From Allobaculum sp. Allo2 (GTDB taxonomy: Bacteria; Bacillota_I; Bacilli_A; Erysipelotrichales; Erysipelotrichaceae), in the NCBI RefSeq assembly GCF_022701175.1, contig NZ_CP078088.1, forward strand, positions 620,001-684,000: a DNA stretch of 64,000 bases. The letters are read 5' to 3'. The notes under the pieces were generated by a model, which had not been told where the DNA came from, searched no databases, and was given only the letters and a program-made list of their open reading frames with translations. The position numbers were made by a program, and so were the translations under genes. Shown here piece by piece: positions 13,092-24,807 of this stretch. Position 1 is the first letter of the stretch; each line of letters begins with the position of its first letter.

Positions 13092-13137
13092 AAAGGGCCG
13101 GCAGAAATGTGAATATGCATGTTCAGCCGGTCCTTTT
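13092..13137. terminator. Bidirectional terminator between scrR and the TIR/TPR gene
   Basis: AAAGGGCCGGC pairs with GCCGGTCCTTT; T-rich tracts follow on both strands. It serves converging genes. Confidence 0.75.
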
Positions 13138-13203
13138 GTCGTATGTCAACGGTCTGGAGGAGGATGGCGGAATGCGGTTATTTCACAAAGCCGGCTTTAC
13201 GCT

Positions 13204-16200
13204 TTAGTCCGTCATGCTTTTCAGATCATTGAGGCGATTTTCATAGCGAAGAATATCCGTTTTGTCCTCGGTTACGGCTTTCGTGAGCACGATACCAACG
13301 CAAAGAAGAAGCTTAAGCTTGCGCACAATCTCTGGCTTATCTTCTGGGTCATCCTCTGGAACGGGCGTTTCCATCAAAAACGGCTCAATTTGATCAAACA
13401 GAGCTTTCGCCTCTTTATACTGGCGATTGCTGTAATACATGCCTAACGTAAATTCGCTGGCTTTCACCATTTGGAGAATGTTGATGCTGCAGGGAAAGAG
13501 GTTGAGCTTATGGGCGGCCAGAAGCATAGAACGCCGGTAATACAGGAGGGCACGGGTTCGATCGTTCAAGTACCTGGCGATATGACCGAGCTGGGCGAAG
13601 GCCGCATACCAGTAGTCCCACTCGTCTTTTTCAGAATGCCCCCGCTTTTCGTAAACTGCGTGCAGAGCGGATCGATTGTTTTGAATACCTTGAAGGCTGC
13701 TTCGTCCTGATGACAAGCCTGATATGCTGTTCCGCAGCGAAACAGAGCCAGCAGATAATAATGAAAAATCGTATTGTCGGATTTTCTGGCATAGACACTT
13801 TCGTAAAAATGGACTTTCAGACAGGCAAGCGGAATTTTCCATGTTTTGTCCGGCAGAGAATTGTGGATGGCTTCTGCATCTGCCATCCAGATTTCAAAGA
13901 GACGCGCCGCGGTACGCATCTCTTTGCCGTTTGGTGTGCAGCACAGAGCAAGGCAGATCAGAATTTCGCAGCTTTGCGATTCGAGTTCATACGAGGTGAG
14001 TGAAAAATCCTTCAGAGCGATGACCAGCGTATCCATCAGCTCGAGTGCGGAATACTCCTCCTCAGGGGCAGCCAGACGGGAAAACTGGGTGCTGAGTTTT
14101 TGAAACGAGGTGAGAAATGCCTGCGGATTTTGGAAATGCAGACAAATGGACGCAAATTCTTTTTCCAGTACACGCCAGGTGTTCCAGAACTCGGCGGCAT
14201 CTTTGTCCTTAAGATCAAACGGTCCGCACGTCAGACTCTCCATCCATTTCAGTCCGTCTTCGCAGAACTGACGGGCTTTTTCATACTCCTCCAAAGCAGA
14301 ACAGGCACGGGCGGCCAGAGAAAGGAATCGGGCCAGCTGCACTGGCTGTTTAGCGGCAGACCAAGAGAAGACGCGGTTTTACCGTGTTTGATGGACTATA
14401 AGGCGTGGGCACAGGCCTGCGAATGATTTTCCTGCTGCAGATAAAGGCTTGCTATTTCATGATGAATCAAAGACAGTTTGTCTTCCTTCAGGGGATGGAG
14501 AGTTTCCGGATCAAAGCGCATCCAGATGTTCAGAGCTTCTTTCCAGGCAATAAGACTGTCTTCCGGACGGCTGAAATAATCGATTCGCGCAAGATCCATC
14601 CAGCTTTCTGCATAGTTTCTGTACGTGGTTTCATCCGGGTGGATCTGGATGGCCTGCGCATGCAGATCGATCAGGAGCTGAAACACAGACCGTCGAAGCG
14701 CTTCATTTTGGAATCCCATACGGCATCTCGCAGCAGATTCGTCATGTCCAGCCAGTCTTCGAGCTGCGCGGGGAATAAATCCGTATGGGAGAGGTACTTC
14801 ACGGCGCTTTGGCAGGCTTCCTCCATCGCCTGATCCGCTTTTTGGGGCGCACCGGCTTCCAGATAGCACAGCGCCAGATGGGCCAGAAGCGCCGTCGGAT
14901 GGTGTCCCGGATAGTTTGCAATTTCCTGTTCAGAATGAATGCGGGTCAGACTGACCCCTGTTTCCAGACTTCGGCAGGCGGCGTCGCAGTCTTCGAGCTT
15001 TTAAGAATCCGTCGGGCGGCATCCCACAGCACTTCCTCAAATTGAACTGGAATACCGCTTTCCAGAAGCGAAGCAGGAAGAGACTGCGCTCGACTGGCGC
15101 CAATATGATCCAGAGCCAGATCGATCCAGGAGAGCGCGGTGTACAGCTTTCCCCGCTCTTCATAAAACTGAGCGGCATTGTACATATCCACCGCATTTTT
15201 CGGGATTCGAAGCGGCTTCCTCTCTTCTTTGATCTGTCCGTTTTTACGGAATACTTCGGCCCGGTTAGTTTCTGAAGATGATTTAAAGCCCTCTGATAGC
15301 AGTGATCGGCCGAAAGCCAGTCGTTATTTTGTTCGCTGATCTCTGCACGGCAGAACAGGCAGGCGATCATCTCCTTTCTGGCTTCCTGGGATTCCTTGAG
15401 CCGGACAAGAAGAGAATGCATAGCTGCATCCACGCATTTTATGGCTTCATCCGTCCGGTTCAGTTTACGGTACGCCTCGGCCATGGTTCTGCGAACAGCG
15501 GCCTGCAGAATATCCTGCTCCAGAGTAACTGCATCCGCTTCGAGAAAGCGCGAATACGTTTCGATGCAAAGACGGTACTGACCGGCCGCATATTCCTGGT
15601 CTGCCTGATTTAACAGCCTCTGATTTTCGATGGAACGCGCCTGCGTCTGAGAAAGAAAGCCGCTTTTGTCCGCCAGTTTCTCCATCTGCTTGCAAAGCTC
15701 GCTTTCTTTTCTGAAGTCCTGCTGTTCCTGGGCCAGCCGGACTTCCAGCTCCAGAATCTGGTATTTCCAGCCGCAGGCAAGATCGGTCAGTTCCCTGGGA
15801 ACCTTTTTCATCCAGCTCCAGAACTGCGCAATCGTCTTTTTGCATCCTCTGGACGGCTGTCGTTGATCTGAAGATTGGCAAGATAAAAAAGCTGAAAAGA
15901 ACGGTCGATAAAAGCGCCTCGTTGATCCCCTTCAGGGGACTGGCCATCTGAATCAGATCGTCCAGGACAAGCATCGCGCCTTCCTTCTGGCCGGCATGAA
16001 GGCAGCAGTTTGCCATGGACGCATAAAAAGGATTTTGAACGGAGTACTGTCGTATGGGCTGAGATCGTACGGAATATCTTCCAGGAGAAGAAGAATCGGA
16101 TGCAGCACGCTGGCACACGTCGTGTTGAGTTCTTCAAACCAGCCCAGACGGGTCAGCGTGTTCAGATAGCGGATTGTGATGTCAAGCAGACGCTCAATCG

Positions 16201-17342
16201 TTTCCGTGGAGGGCTGGTCTTTGAAGGATTGGATCGTCTTTGCAAAATAACGTTTTAAAAACTCAACGCCTTTGCGCGGATCGACCGGAACGCCGTCTCC
16301 GTACAGGTAAATATCGGAAAGAACGAGAAGCGCCTGGTCTACTCCCTTTTCGGCCGCCTGATTCAGAAGCGGAATGGCGCGAGCGGGATTGCGTTTCGTG
16401 TCGACGCCTCTCAGATAGGCAAGGCCCAGATAGAAAAGCTTCTGGGGATTCTGCGGTTCTTGGCTCTGTGTTTTCGGATTTTCGAAAAGGGACTGTAAAG
16501 ATTCACGAAGATCATCCGACTGGAGGGAAAAACCGGCGGAAAGCCGGCATACAGCAGCTTCAGGACATCTGTATTCGCTGGTTCCATCTGGACAGGAATG
16601 ATTTTTTTGCGGTACTGGACGGCAGCCGGATATTCATATTCGCTTATATAATTTTTTCTTCGAGTTTTGGCGTTACGAGCAGCGTGATCAGCTCGCTTCG
16701 TTTCATCTGATCGAAAATCTGCTGGCTGAAATCTTCTCCCGGCATCAGAAAGTCGTCGTACCAGACCCCGACATCCCATGTGCATTCCAGAGACTGAACG
16801 AAATCCAGAAAATCCTGCGCATAAGCCCAGTCTTTCTTACGGTAGCTGACAAAAATATACGAATGAAACGAGCTTCTTATTTTCTCGATCAGCGGGGGTT
16901 CCAGAATCACGGACTGAAGATATGACCGCATACGGCTTTCAAAATTCTGTCGTTTCAGAAAATCCGGCTGAAAATCCAGATACTGAAGATCTCCGAACAG
17001 CTGGGAATAGGCAGACAGATCGATACTGTCCAGAAGGATGGGAAGAAGAAGAACTTTACTTTCGCGCAGCGCCCAGATCAGTTTAAGCGTATTTTCCTGT
17101 TCAGAGCGAAGCAGTCGGGAAGAAACCGCAATGACGGCCAGCGTGAATTCCTGCAGCAGGCGCAGATCCTCTTCACTCCAGAGGGCATTTTCTGGATCCG
17201 GCGCAAGAATCAGGCAGTTGACCTGGTCGCGGATGGTTTGAATAATCTGTGAATCTGTCGAACGATCCCCTGAGGGGATAAACAGAACTTTGCTGAGTCC
17301 GCTTTCCTGAACGGTATTTTCTGGATAATATTTGAATTTCAT
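13204..17342 (-). CDS. Giant tandem TIR-like / TPR repeat protein
   Basis: A protein of about 1,380 residues when read across breaks. Residues about 15-150 form a degenerate TIR-like fold (FTLAVIAVSSRLL, VLLLPILLDSIDL, LFGDLQYLDF). Residues about 159-270 form a TIR_2-type domain (SYIFVSYRKKDW, VWYDDFLMPGEDFSQQIF, LITLLVTPKL, ISEYEYPAAVQYRKKIIPVQ; the last Glu-rich helix is where TIR NADases keep their catalytic Glu). The remainder is a Sel1/TPR helical array (FYLGLAYLRGVD, ACSALEEYEKARQFCEDGL, DRTRALLYYRRSMLLAAH). Start ATG 17342 has AAAGGAG. About ten frame breaks, including near 16654, 16523, 16045, 15887, 15830 and 15200, are mostly single missing bases. Around 14340-14400 stops occur in more than one frame, so two adjacent TPR genes are possible. 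A role in phage defence or signalling is inferred, not shown. Confidence 0.65.
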
Positions 17343-17449
17343 GCCGTCTCCTTTCCATGTCTTTCGTCCGTGGGATTTCGTCCGTGCATTTCTTCTGCGT
17401 GCATGCGCAGGCAGAATCGGATGCAGAATACTTTTTACTTTTCTTCTTT

Positions 17450-17495
17450 ATTTATACCTATCGTATCCAGCGATTTATACCTATCGTATCCAGCG
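17450..17495. repeat. 23-bp tandem duplication
   Basis: ATTTATACCTATCGTATCC followed by AGCG occurs twice in direct succession, without mismatch. Confidence 0.85.
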
Positions 17496-17552
17496 GCTTT
17501 CTTTGCGGGGTGTGTATTTCCCAAAACGGCCAAATCGGACATTCGAACGTAT

Positions 17553-17593
17553 AAAAGTCCGCCGGACGGTCTTTGACCATCGGGCGGACTTTA
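17553..17593 (-). terminator. Terminator of the MATE exporter gene
   Basis: On the minus strand AAAGTCCGCC pairs with GGCGGACTTT, which is followed by TATACG. It lies just after the MATE stop codon. Confidence 0.75.
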
Positions 17594-17656
17594 AACATCT
17601 TTCTAAGGAAGAAAAGATGAATTCCCATTAAAGAAACGGGAGTATTGGAATATGGA

Positions 17657-19107
17657 TCAGGCTTTCTTTTTCGACGGGGCGAACGAATGATGAAGGCGCC
17701 ACAGGAAAAGCAGACCGCGCGCGTCGAGTTCCACGCCCATCGCAACCCAGGCACCGGCCAGTCCAAAGGAGCAGGAAAGCCAGGCGGCCAGCGGAATACG
17801 GATGCACCAGATGGAGAGGAAGTTGAGGCAGGCAGGCCAGATCGTATCGCCTTTTCCGCGCAAAATGCCGGAGCAGACGATGGAAGCGCCATAAAGCGGT
17901 TCCGCAAACGCTTCGAGCCGAAGCATGGAAGTTCCGAGTTCAATGACGGCTGGATCCGGGGTGAGAATGTTCATCAGCCACGGGGCAAAGACGAACATGA
18001 CGACGCCCGAAAGAGCCATCATGCCCATGCCGATGCGTACGATGCGCCAGCTGATTTCCCGGGCCAGATCGTGCCGGTTGGCGCCGGTACACTGCCCGAT
18101 GATGGCGGTTGCGGCGGATCCGCAGCCGTAGCCGGGCATGTAACAGAGACTTTCCGCGGTGATCGCAAAGCTGTTGGCCGCAATGGAAACCGAACCGAGA
18201 GAAGAGACGATGCGGGTAAACATGACATAGGAAGAGCCGGAAATCAGCTGTTCCAGACTGATTGGAACGCCGATGCGTACGGCTTTGGAAAGGGAATGAC
18301 GGGTAAAGTGAATCCGGCATTTCCTTTGAGAAATTCGTTTTTAAACAGGACGCGCCACGTGAGAAACAGGGACGCGCACGCCATGGCGGCGCCGGTTCCT
18401 AAAGCGGATCCGGCTACGCCCAGATTCATCGCGAAGATGAACAGGTAGTTGAACAGGACGTCGAGCATGCACATGACAATTTGCGTCATGCCCGGCAGCC
18501 GGGTATCGCCGGCCGCCTGCAAGGTCGCGATCGCCCAGGTGTTTAACAGAGAAAACGGCAGACACAGACAGAAAATGCCGAGATAGGCGCTCGCATCCGC
18601 CAGAATGGCGTCTTCGCCGCCCAGCCAGACGGGAACCATTCCTGAAAGGCCAAAGCCGATGCTGCCGATCAGAAACGCCACGCCTAAAATGACGAGCAGA
18701 CCCTGCCGGCTGCAGTTGCGGGCTTCTTCATTGTTTCTTGCGCCGATCGCCTGCGCGGTCTGCACCGAAAAGCCGTAGACGGAGCCGGAACAGATGCCGT
18801 TGATCAGCCAGGTGCTCGAAGAGACCAGACCGATGGACGCGCCGGCCTGTACCCCGAGATGGCCGACCATCGAGGCGTCGATCATCTGCATGATGGTGAC
18901 GGAAACCTGCGCCAGAATGGCAGGCCAGGAAAGCGATAAAATGAGTTTTCGCTGCATGGAGGCGTTGAGCGGTTTGTCCGCGCGCAGTGCGGATAATAAT
19001 TGAGAGGAGTCTGTCATATCCGCTATTATCCATCGAATTGTTCCGGAATGCCTGACCAAAGAAAACGTTCTGCCAAGTCTGTTCGAGAAATTTACTATCC
19101 TTTCCAT
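17657..19107 (-). CDS. MATE family multidrug/organic cation exporter
   Basis: Twelve-helix antiporter of the MATE family, exporting cationic drugs or metabolites in exchange for Na+ or H+. Two related halves are visible, starting with LSWPAILAQVSVTIMQMIDASMVG and ISLEQLISSGSSYVMFTRIV. Family marks include GDTRLPGMTQI in the first half and GILRGKGDTIWPACLNF in the second. The frame breaks near 18262, and one extra T in TTT restores the join. The start at 19107 has GAGGAG but with short spacing; an internal ATG at 19017 (MTDSSQ) gives a more usual N-terminus but lacks a good ribosome site. Confidence 0.85.
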
Positions 19108-19285
19108 TTTCTCCTCGGGTTCTGCTTTTTCCTTTTGATGAGATATGGCTTTTTATCCGCGGGAGAAACGAACCGGCAGATCCGCAAACGCGCCGTTTCA
19201 AAGCGGACTCGAATGTGGCTTTTCAGATTCGCCATCCTGAATTGGAATTTGTCATCCGGAAAAAGGAAAAAGAAAGGAGGATGTC

Positions 19286-20164
19286 ATGATTGTTTCCGCA
19301 AGCTGCCGAACCGATATTCCCGCGTTTTACACGCCCTGGCTGCTCAACCGCCTGGAGGAGGGCTTTGTGGACGTGCGCAATCCGTTTTATCCCAAACGGG
19401 TTTCGCGCATTTACTTTGAAGACGCGGATGCCTGGATGTTCTGTACGAAAAATCCGCTGCCGCTTATTCCGTATCTGGACCGGTTCAAGCAGCCGATCTT
19501 AATGGATGTGACGATTACGCCGTATAAAAAGGATCTGGAACCGGCGGTACCCGATAAAACGAAAATTATTGAAGCGGTCCGCTTCATGGGCGAAAAGCTG
19601 GGAAAGGATCATGTGTCGGTTCGCTACGATCCGATTTTGCTGAATCCAACGTATACGGTGGACTATCACATTCGGGCTTTTGAGCGGCTCTGTTCTCTGC
19701 TCGAAGGCGCGGTGGAGACGATTTCCATTTCCTTTCTCGACGACTACAAAAACGTCCGCCGTCATGCCGGCGAACTGAATGCGCACGAACCGAGTGAAGC
19801 CGAATTAAAAGCTATTGGCGAAGCGTTCGCAAAATGCGCTGCGGATCATGGCATTCCCGTTTTCACCTGCAACGAAAAGCAGATTCTAGCCCCGTTCGGC
19901 GTGCCTTCCGGCGCCTGCTTTCCTATGGAACTCGCGCTGGCCTGGACCGGCCGCAAGTTTCGAAAGTGGAAAGCGCGCGACTGCGGCTGCGTCGAAATGG
20001 CGGATCTTGGCGTCTACAACACGTGTGCGCACCTTTGCCGCTACTGCTATGCCAACTTTGATGAAAAGCAGATCGCCCAAAACCGGCGTCTTCATGATCC
20101 CAGTTCGACGATGCTGGTGGGACATCTGGAAGCCGACGATGAAATCATTCGCCGCAAACGATAA
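19286..20164 (+). CDS. DUF1848 family protein with C-terminal cysteine cluster
   Basis: Intact, 292 residues. The start MIVSASCRTDIPAFYTPWL and the middle (WMFCTKNPLPL, VSVRYDPILLN) are typical of DUF1848. The C-terminal CGCVEMADLGVYNTCAHLC followed by RYCYAN gives a cysteine cluster that could hold an iron-sulfur centre, as proposed for this family. Function is unknown; a link to radical-type chemistry is only suggested by the RYCYAN motif. Ribosome site AAAGGAGG precedes the ATG. The primase-helicase gene follows 95 bp later in the same direction. Confidence 0.8.
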   Translation: MIVSASCRTDIPAFYTPWLLNRLEEGFVDVRNPFYPKRVSRIYFEDADAWMFCTKNPLPLIPYLDRFKQPILMDVTITPYKKDLEPAVPDKTKIIEAVRFMGEKLGKDHVSVRYDPILLNPTYTVDYHIRAFERLCSLLEGAVETISISFLDDYKNVRRHAGELNAHEPSEAELKAIGEAFAKCAADHGIPVFTCNEKQILAPFGVPSGACFPMELALAWTGRKFRKWKARDCGCVEMADLGVYNTCAHLCRYCYANFDEKQIAQNRRLHDPSSTMLVGHLEADDEIIRRKR

Positions 20165-20259
20165 ACTGCACGTAAAATTAAACCAGATCGAATCCAAATC
20201 GGATTTTCGAAATCCGATTCCGGTCGATCCTTAGCCAGACCGGCGGAAAGGAGAGAAGC

Positions 20260-23200
20260 ATGTCATCCAGCCCACTTTTTGAACAGGCACTCGACGAACT
20301 CGAACGTCTTCAGAAACTGTTAGAAGACCATCATCTGCCTTCTCAGATTGCCGCCGACCTGCAGCTTGAGATTGACCAGAGAACAAAACGCCGCAAGGAT
20401 GCAGCTGCTGTTTCTTCCAGAACGCCGGAGCGTACGCGGCGAGCCGCCGCTCCGGAACCGCCTCAAACGCATCCGACGCGGCCAGTTTCCCCAAAACCAC
20501 AATCGGAAGAAGCGTTTTTCGCCCAGCGTGAACCGCAGCCGCCGGTCCACAATGAACAGGCTGTTGAGCACAAACGGGCTGCTTTTCAGCCCCGGGCGGA
20601 ATTTTCAAAGCCGTCCGATTCGCAGACACAGTCGGAGACGGCTGCTTCCAGATCCGATGAGCCGGTCGAATCGCCCGTAAAACGAGGAAAACCTTCCGTT
20701 TCTTCCCCTTCCGCTTCACCGAAAAATCCGCTGGCGTATGCGGATCTGCTTGGCATCGCGTTTCCTTCCAATGGAGAAACGTATTTTGTCCGTTCCCAGA
20801 AAGGCTTCTTTTATCAGCCCTGTCCGATCCGTCTGCGGCCGGGCTGCCCGTACTTTCAGAAAAACGCCAAGCCGGAATGCAAAACCTGTACCGTTCGGCC
20901 CGCTATTTCGCTTGGACGAAGAGAAGTGCTCAATCATCTTCACGGACAAAGTGAAATCGGGCTTTCGCCGTTAAGCCAGGATGGTCACATTGCCTACGCC
21001 TGTATCACGATCGAAAGCGGCCAGGGGCAGAAGGCTGCGCTTGAAGTTCAGAGGGCAGCTAAAGCGATTGGACTCGATGTTCTTTGCGAAGAACGCAAGG
21101 AAGACGGTGTTTTGTCGTGGCGCATCTGGTTTTTACTCGCGATGCCGGTGGACGCCTCCCGGGTTTCCCGCTTTTTGCGCGCGTTTCTGATCAACGGGTT
21201 TGCCAAAGGTGAGCTCAGGGATCTGCGCTTTCTCGATCAGACGTTCCCGCGTATTTTTGTCAAGGAACAGCCCAAGGAGCGGGGAATGGCGTTGCCGCTT
21301 CCGCTGTTTGGCTGGCTCGATGAAGCGCTGCGAAAACAGGGAAGAGACGCCGATCGGTATTCCATTCTGATCGATGAAAAAGGCGAAGAAATTGCCGATC
21401 CGTTTGCGCAGATACAGTCGATTACCCGTGTGGAACCGGCCCAGATGGAGGCGCAGATTCGCGAATGCACCTCGCGCAAGCGGGAAGAACTGTTTGCGGG
21501 CGATCCGAAAAGCGAGCCGGACACGATGGAGTCCATGCGCCTGATCGCCGCGGACGACGATCCGTTTGTATTTGCGCCTTTGCAGGAATCCGGCGTGATC
21601 GAAGTGATCGAAAAAGGACGGATCTGGGTGTGCGCGGATGCGCTGCCCGCTTCTGTACAAAATCAGATTCTGGCGATGGGCAGCTACTGGAATCCGGCGT
21701 ATCGCTCGCAGAAAAACAAGTTTGCGACCGGACCGCGCATCGTTTCGCTGGCTAGACGCGAAGCGCATGGACCGCAATCCGGTTCACAAAATGCCGATTC
21801 TGAAAATACTGAAAACAAAAACAATACGGGACTGGGCACGCGCTGGATTTCGCTGCCCCGTCATTTAAAAGCGCCGCTTCTTTATCGGCTTTCTCAGGCT
21901 GGAGCGACAGTGGATCTGCAGGACTGGGAAAGCGAAGGGCAGTCGGTTCCGATGGAATTTAACGGCGAACTTCGTCCGGAACAGGTGTCGCTGGCTTCCG
22001 CTCTGTATCAGAAAGGGAGCGGCATTCTGGAAGCGGCAACGGGGACCGGAAAAACGGTCATCGGCGCAGCGCTGATCGCGCAGATTTCGAGAAGCACGCT
22101 GATTCTGGTCAATTCCAAGGAAATCTTGCAGGGCTGGGTCAGTTCGCTGAACCGCTTCCTGCATTTTTCCAGTCCGGAATGGGAAAACTGGAAGGCGCCT
22201 TCGAAAAACTATCCAGGAAAAATCGGGGTGCTGCAGGGCGCTACGCGTTCGCTTTCTGGGCGCGTGGATGTGGCCATGGTGCCTTCGCTGGTCCAGAAGG
22301 AAAATCTCGAAGAACTGCTTTCCGGCTATGGCGTCGTCTTTGTGGATGAATGCCATCATGCCGGCTCGCCGTCCTATCAGAAAGTACTCGACGCGCTGCA
22401 GGCCAAACGCGTATACGGTCTGAGCGCGACGCCAAAGCGGACTGACGGCCTTTCGACAAGCATGTTCTGGCAACTGGGTGAAATCGCGGCTTCGTTCAGT
22501 TCGAAAGATCAGATGGCCAGTCAGACGTTCCACCGTCTGATCTGTCCGCGCTTGACACCCTTTGCGGGAAGCGACGCGGAAAACAATGACTTTACCCGTC
22601 TGGTGCAGGAAGCGGCTTCGCATCCGCTGCGCAATGAAATGATCGTGCAGGATATCCGCGAAGCGCTCGATAACGGGCGAACCGTTCTGGTGCTGACGCG
22701 CTTTATTGAACATGCCCATACGCTCGCTCGTCTGCTGGCCCCCGGAGACGATACCGAACTGTTCGTCTACGCGGGTGATCCCAAACGCAAGCAGGAAAAT
22801 ACAAGACGCCTGCGCGAACTCGAAGATCCCAAAGTACGAAAAGATAAGAAAGTCGTGCTGATCGGCACGTATGCGAGCATCAGTGAAGGCTTTGACTTTC
22901 CGCTGCTCGATACACTCATGCTTGCGCTGCCGATTCGTTCGCAGATCACCATTTCACAGTCGATCGGTCGAATTCACCGCCAGACGCGAAACAAGCAGAT
23001 TGCCATCGTCTACGACTATGCCGACGTGCAGAACCGCATGCTGGAAAGCATGTATCAGGCAAGACTGAAAGAGTACGTCAATCAGGGCTATCAGATCGGC
23101 GAAGTACTCGATGAGCGAAAAGGCACGTCTTCGGGAAAGGTGTACCGGACAGAAGACTACATTTCAGCCTGTGTGCGCGATATCCGCCAGGCGAAAAACG

Positions 23201-23560
23201 GGTGGCGCTCTGTATGCGCGCCTTTGAGGATGAGCAGCTGCAGACGCTGATCGATGTGGCCGGTCAGAAAGCGCTCGAAGGCGTTCGCTTTGATCTTTTG
23301 TCGAAAACGCCTCCGATGAACAGGTACGCCGCATGCGCAATGCGGGTTTCCATGTTCATTTTCACGACCGCATCGTCGCGTGCTGTCTGATCGTGGATCA
23401 GGAAATTGTCTGGTACGGCAACGTGTTTTCTTCGCAGGCGGCCTCTTCCGGCATTGTGCGGATGGTGTCGAGAAAGGATGCCAACGAGCTGCTCGAAGCC
23501 AGACGCCGCGAAGAAATCCGGCAGCTCAGTCTCCAGCATGCTCAGGCTTCCCAGTCCTGA
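20260..23560 (+). CDS. TOTE-type primase-like/helicase/PLD-like fusion protein
   Basis: About 1,100 residues in four parts. (1) A charged Pro/Ser-rich N-terminus to about residue 150. (2) An archaeo-eukaryotic primase (AEP) domain of the TOTE conflict-system type: zinc-binding PGCPYFQKNAKPECKTC, VLNHLHGQSEIGL, SWRIWFLLAMPV, FPRIFVKEQ, FAQIQSI. (3) A superfamily 2 helicase: LRPEQ, ATGTGKTVIGAAL (Walker A), VFVDECHHAG (Walker B), YGLSATPKRTDGL, IGRIHRQTRNKQIAIVYDY. (4) A C-terminal PLD-like piece, HFHDRIVACCLIVDQEIVWYG. The catalytic Asp pair of the AEP domain seems replaced (YACITIES). The frame breaks near 23195 (GGG) and 23305 (AAAA); one G and one A restore it. It likely acts on DNA in defence or repair; this is inferred. 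Confidence 0.75.
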
Positions 23561-23597
23561 GCGTAAAAAGCAGGCGCTCCAAATACGAAAACGCAAC

Positions 23598-23670
23598 AGA
23601 AGGGAAGTACGAAAGGCACGTTTGCCGGTCGATTTTGACGGCGTGACCTTTGTCTTCCCTTCTTTTTCTT
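23598..23670 (+). terminator. Long-stem terminator after the primase-helicase gene
   Basis: AGAAGGGAAG pairs with CTTCCCTTCT, followed by TTTTCTT. Inside, AAAGG pairs with CCTTT and GCCG with CGGC, extending the stem. Confidence 0.8.
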
Positions 23671-23788
23671 GAGCGTACCCGCTTGGTATAATGAAAGCGT
23701 CCTGTCCAGAGTCCGAGCACGCAGGCAAGCAAAGAGAAAACCGTGTTCATAAGAGCCCTGGACAGATTAAGTGGAGGAAATAAAACTA

Positions 23789-24658
23789 ATGGTTATTGAT
23801 CTTGACGATATTGTGGATGCCATTCAGGGCGGAAGCAATTCGGTTGAGTATTATCTCAATACCCGTACGGGAGAAATCATCATGCGTGATGATCGTCTTT
23901 CCGTAAGAGAGCTCAACGACATCGATGATGAACTCGACAAAGTCTACGATTCCATTTTGCTGATCCCGACATCCCGCGATGCGGGCGACATCCGCATGAT
24001 GCGTGAATTTACGTGGACACTCCCGGACGGTCAGGCCAAGGACGCGCTGACGACCGCTTTAGGCAACCGCAAAGGCATTTTCCAGCGTTTTCGCAACGCG
24101 CTGAACAGTTTCAACCTGCTCAACGACTGGTATGAATACGAAGACGACCGCTACATGGAATTTGCACGCAACTGGTGCCGCGACAACGAAGTCGCTTTTG
24201 AAGAAGTCCCGAAAATTGTCTATCGCCGTGCGGTGCGCAGCGATGTGAAAACGATGGTTGAACTGCGCAAGAAAGAACTCGGTCTTGCGCCGGAGGACGA
24301 TTCGTTCGATTTCGAACTCGACCGCTACTTTGCAGCGCAGATGCGAAACGGCGCGTTGTATGAAATTTTCGCCTGGTGGAAAAACCGTATCGTCGCGTGC
24401 GGCGCCATCGCCTGGGTCTTCACGCCGCCAACACCCGAACTGCCCGATGGCCGCAATGGCTATCTGTGCAACTTCTGGTGCGATGAAGAAGTAAAGGGAA
24501 ACGGCTACGAAAAGGAAATTCTTTCCCGTCTGCTCGAAGAGGCAAAACGCCGCAAGCTGCCGGTTGTCCGCTCCTATGGACTGGATGCAGAACTCGTTGA
24601 ATCCTTTGGCTTTAAGCCCGAAGACGATGTTCGCAAAGCCGTTCTGAAACTGAAATAG
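23789..24658 (+). CDS. UPF0158 - GNAT acetyltransferase fusion
   Basis: Intact, 289 residues. Residues 1-130 match UPF0158 (IDLDDIVDAIQGGSNSVEYYLNTRTG, DDRYMEFARNWC), a small acidic domain of unknown role. The rest is a GNAT N-acetyltransferase (VYRRAVRSDVKTMVELRKK, NGALYEIFAWWKNRIVACGAIAW, YLCNFWCDEEVKGNGYEKEI, where the acetyl-CoA loop lies; SYGLDAELVESFGF). The acetylated substrate is unknown. The ATG at 23789 is chosen because GGAGG at 23773 would lie inside a GTG-started version. Promoter-like TATAAT is seen at 23685. A strong hairpin follows the stop. Confidence 0.75.
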   Translation: MVIDLDDIVDAIQGGSNSVEYYLNTRTGEIIMRDDRLSVRELNDIDDELDKVYDSILLIPTSRDAGDIRMMREFTWTLPDGQAKDALTTALGNRKGIFQRFRNALNSFNLLNDWYEYEDDRYMEFARNWCRDNEVAFEEVPKIVYRRAVRSDVKTMVELRKKELGLAPEDDSFDFELDRYFAAQMRNGALYEIFAWWKNRIVACGAIAWVFTPPTPELPDGRNGYLCNFWCDEEVKGNGYEKEILSRLLEEAKRRKLPVVRSYGLDAELVESFGFKPEDDVRKAVLKLK

Positions 24659-24687
24659 AAACGAGATTTTTAACGATCCATAAAAAT

Positions 24688-24730
24688 AAAACGCCGCAGG
24701 CGGAAACTGCTGTTTCCGCCTGCGGCGTTT
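24688..24730. terminator. Bidirectional terminator hairpin
   Basis: A perfect 19-bp stem (AAACGCCGCAGGCGGAAAC and complement) with a 5-base loop. It lies between the converging GNAT fusion and HesB-like genes. Confidence 0.85.
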
Positions 24731-24807
24731 ATCGTTTCAAAATTTCGATTCGATCTTCGAGCCGGATTTTTCAGGCCCGGTTTTGCATAGGAATCTTCGG
24801 TCTGGGA

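Larger units (their letters stand above)
17343..17656. other. Intergenic stretch between TIR/TPR gene and MATE gene
   Basis: No gene seen. It holds the TIR/TPR ribosome site, a 23-bp tandem duplication and the MATE terminator. Confidence 0.6.
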
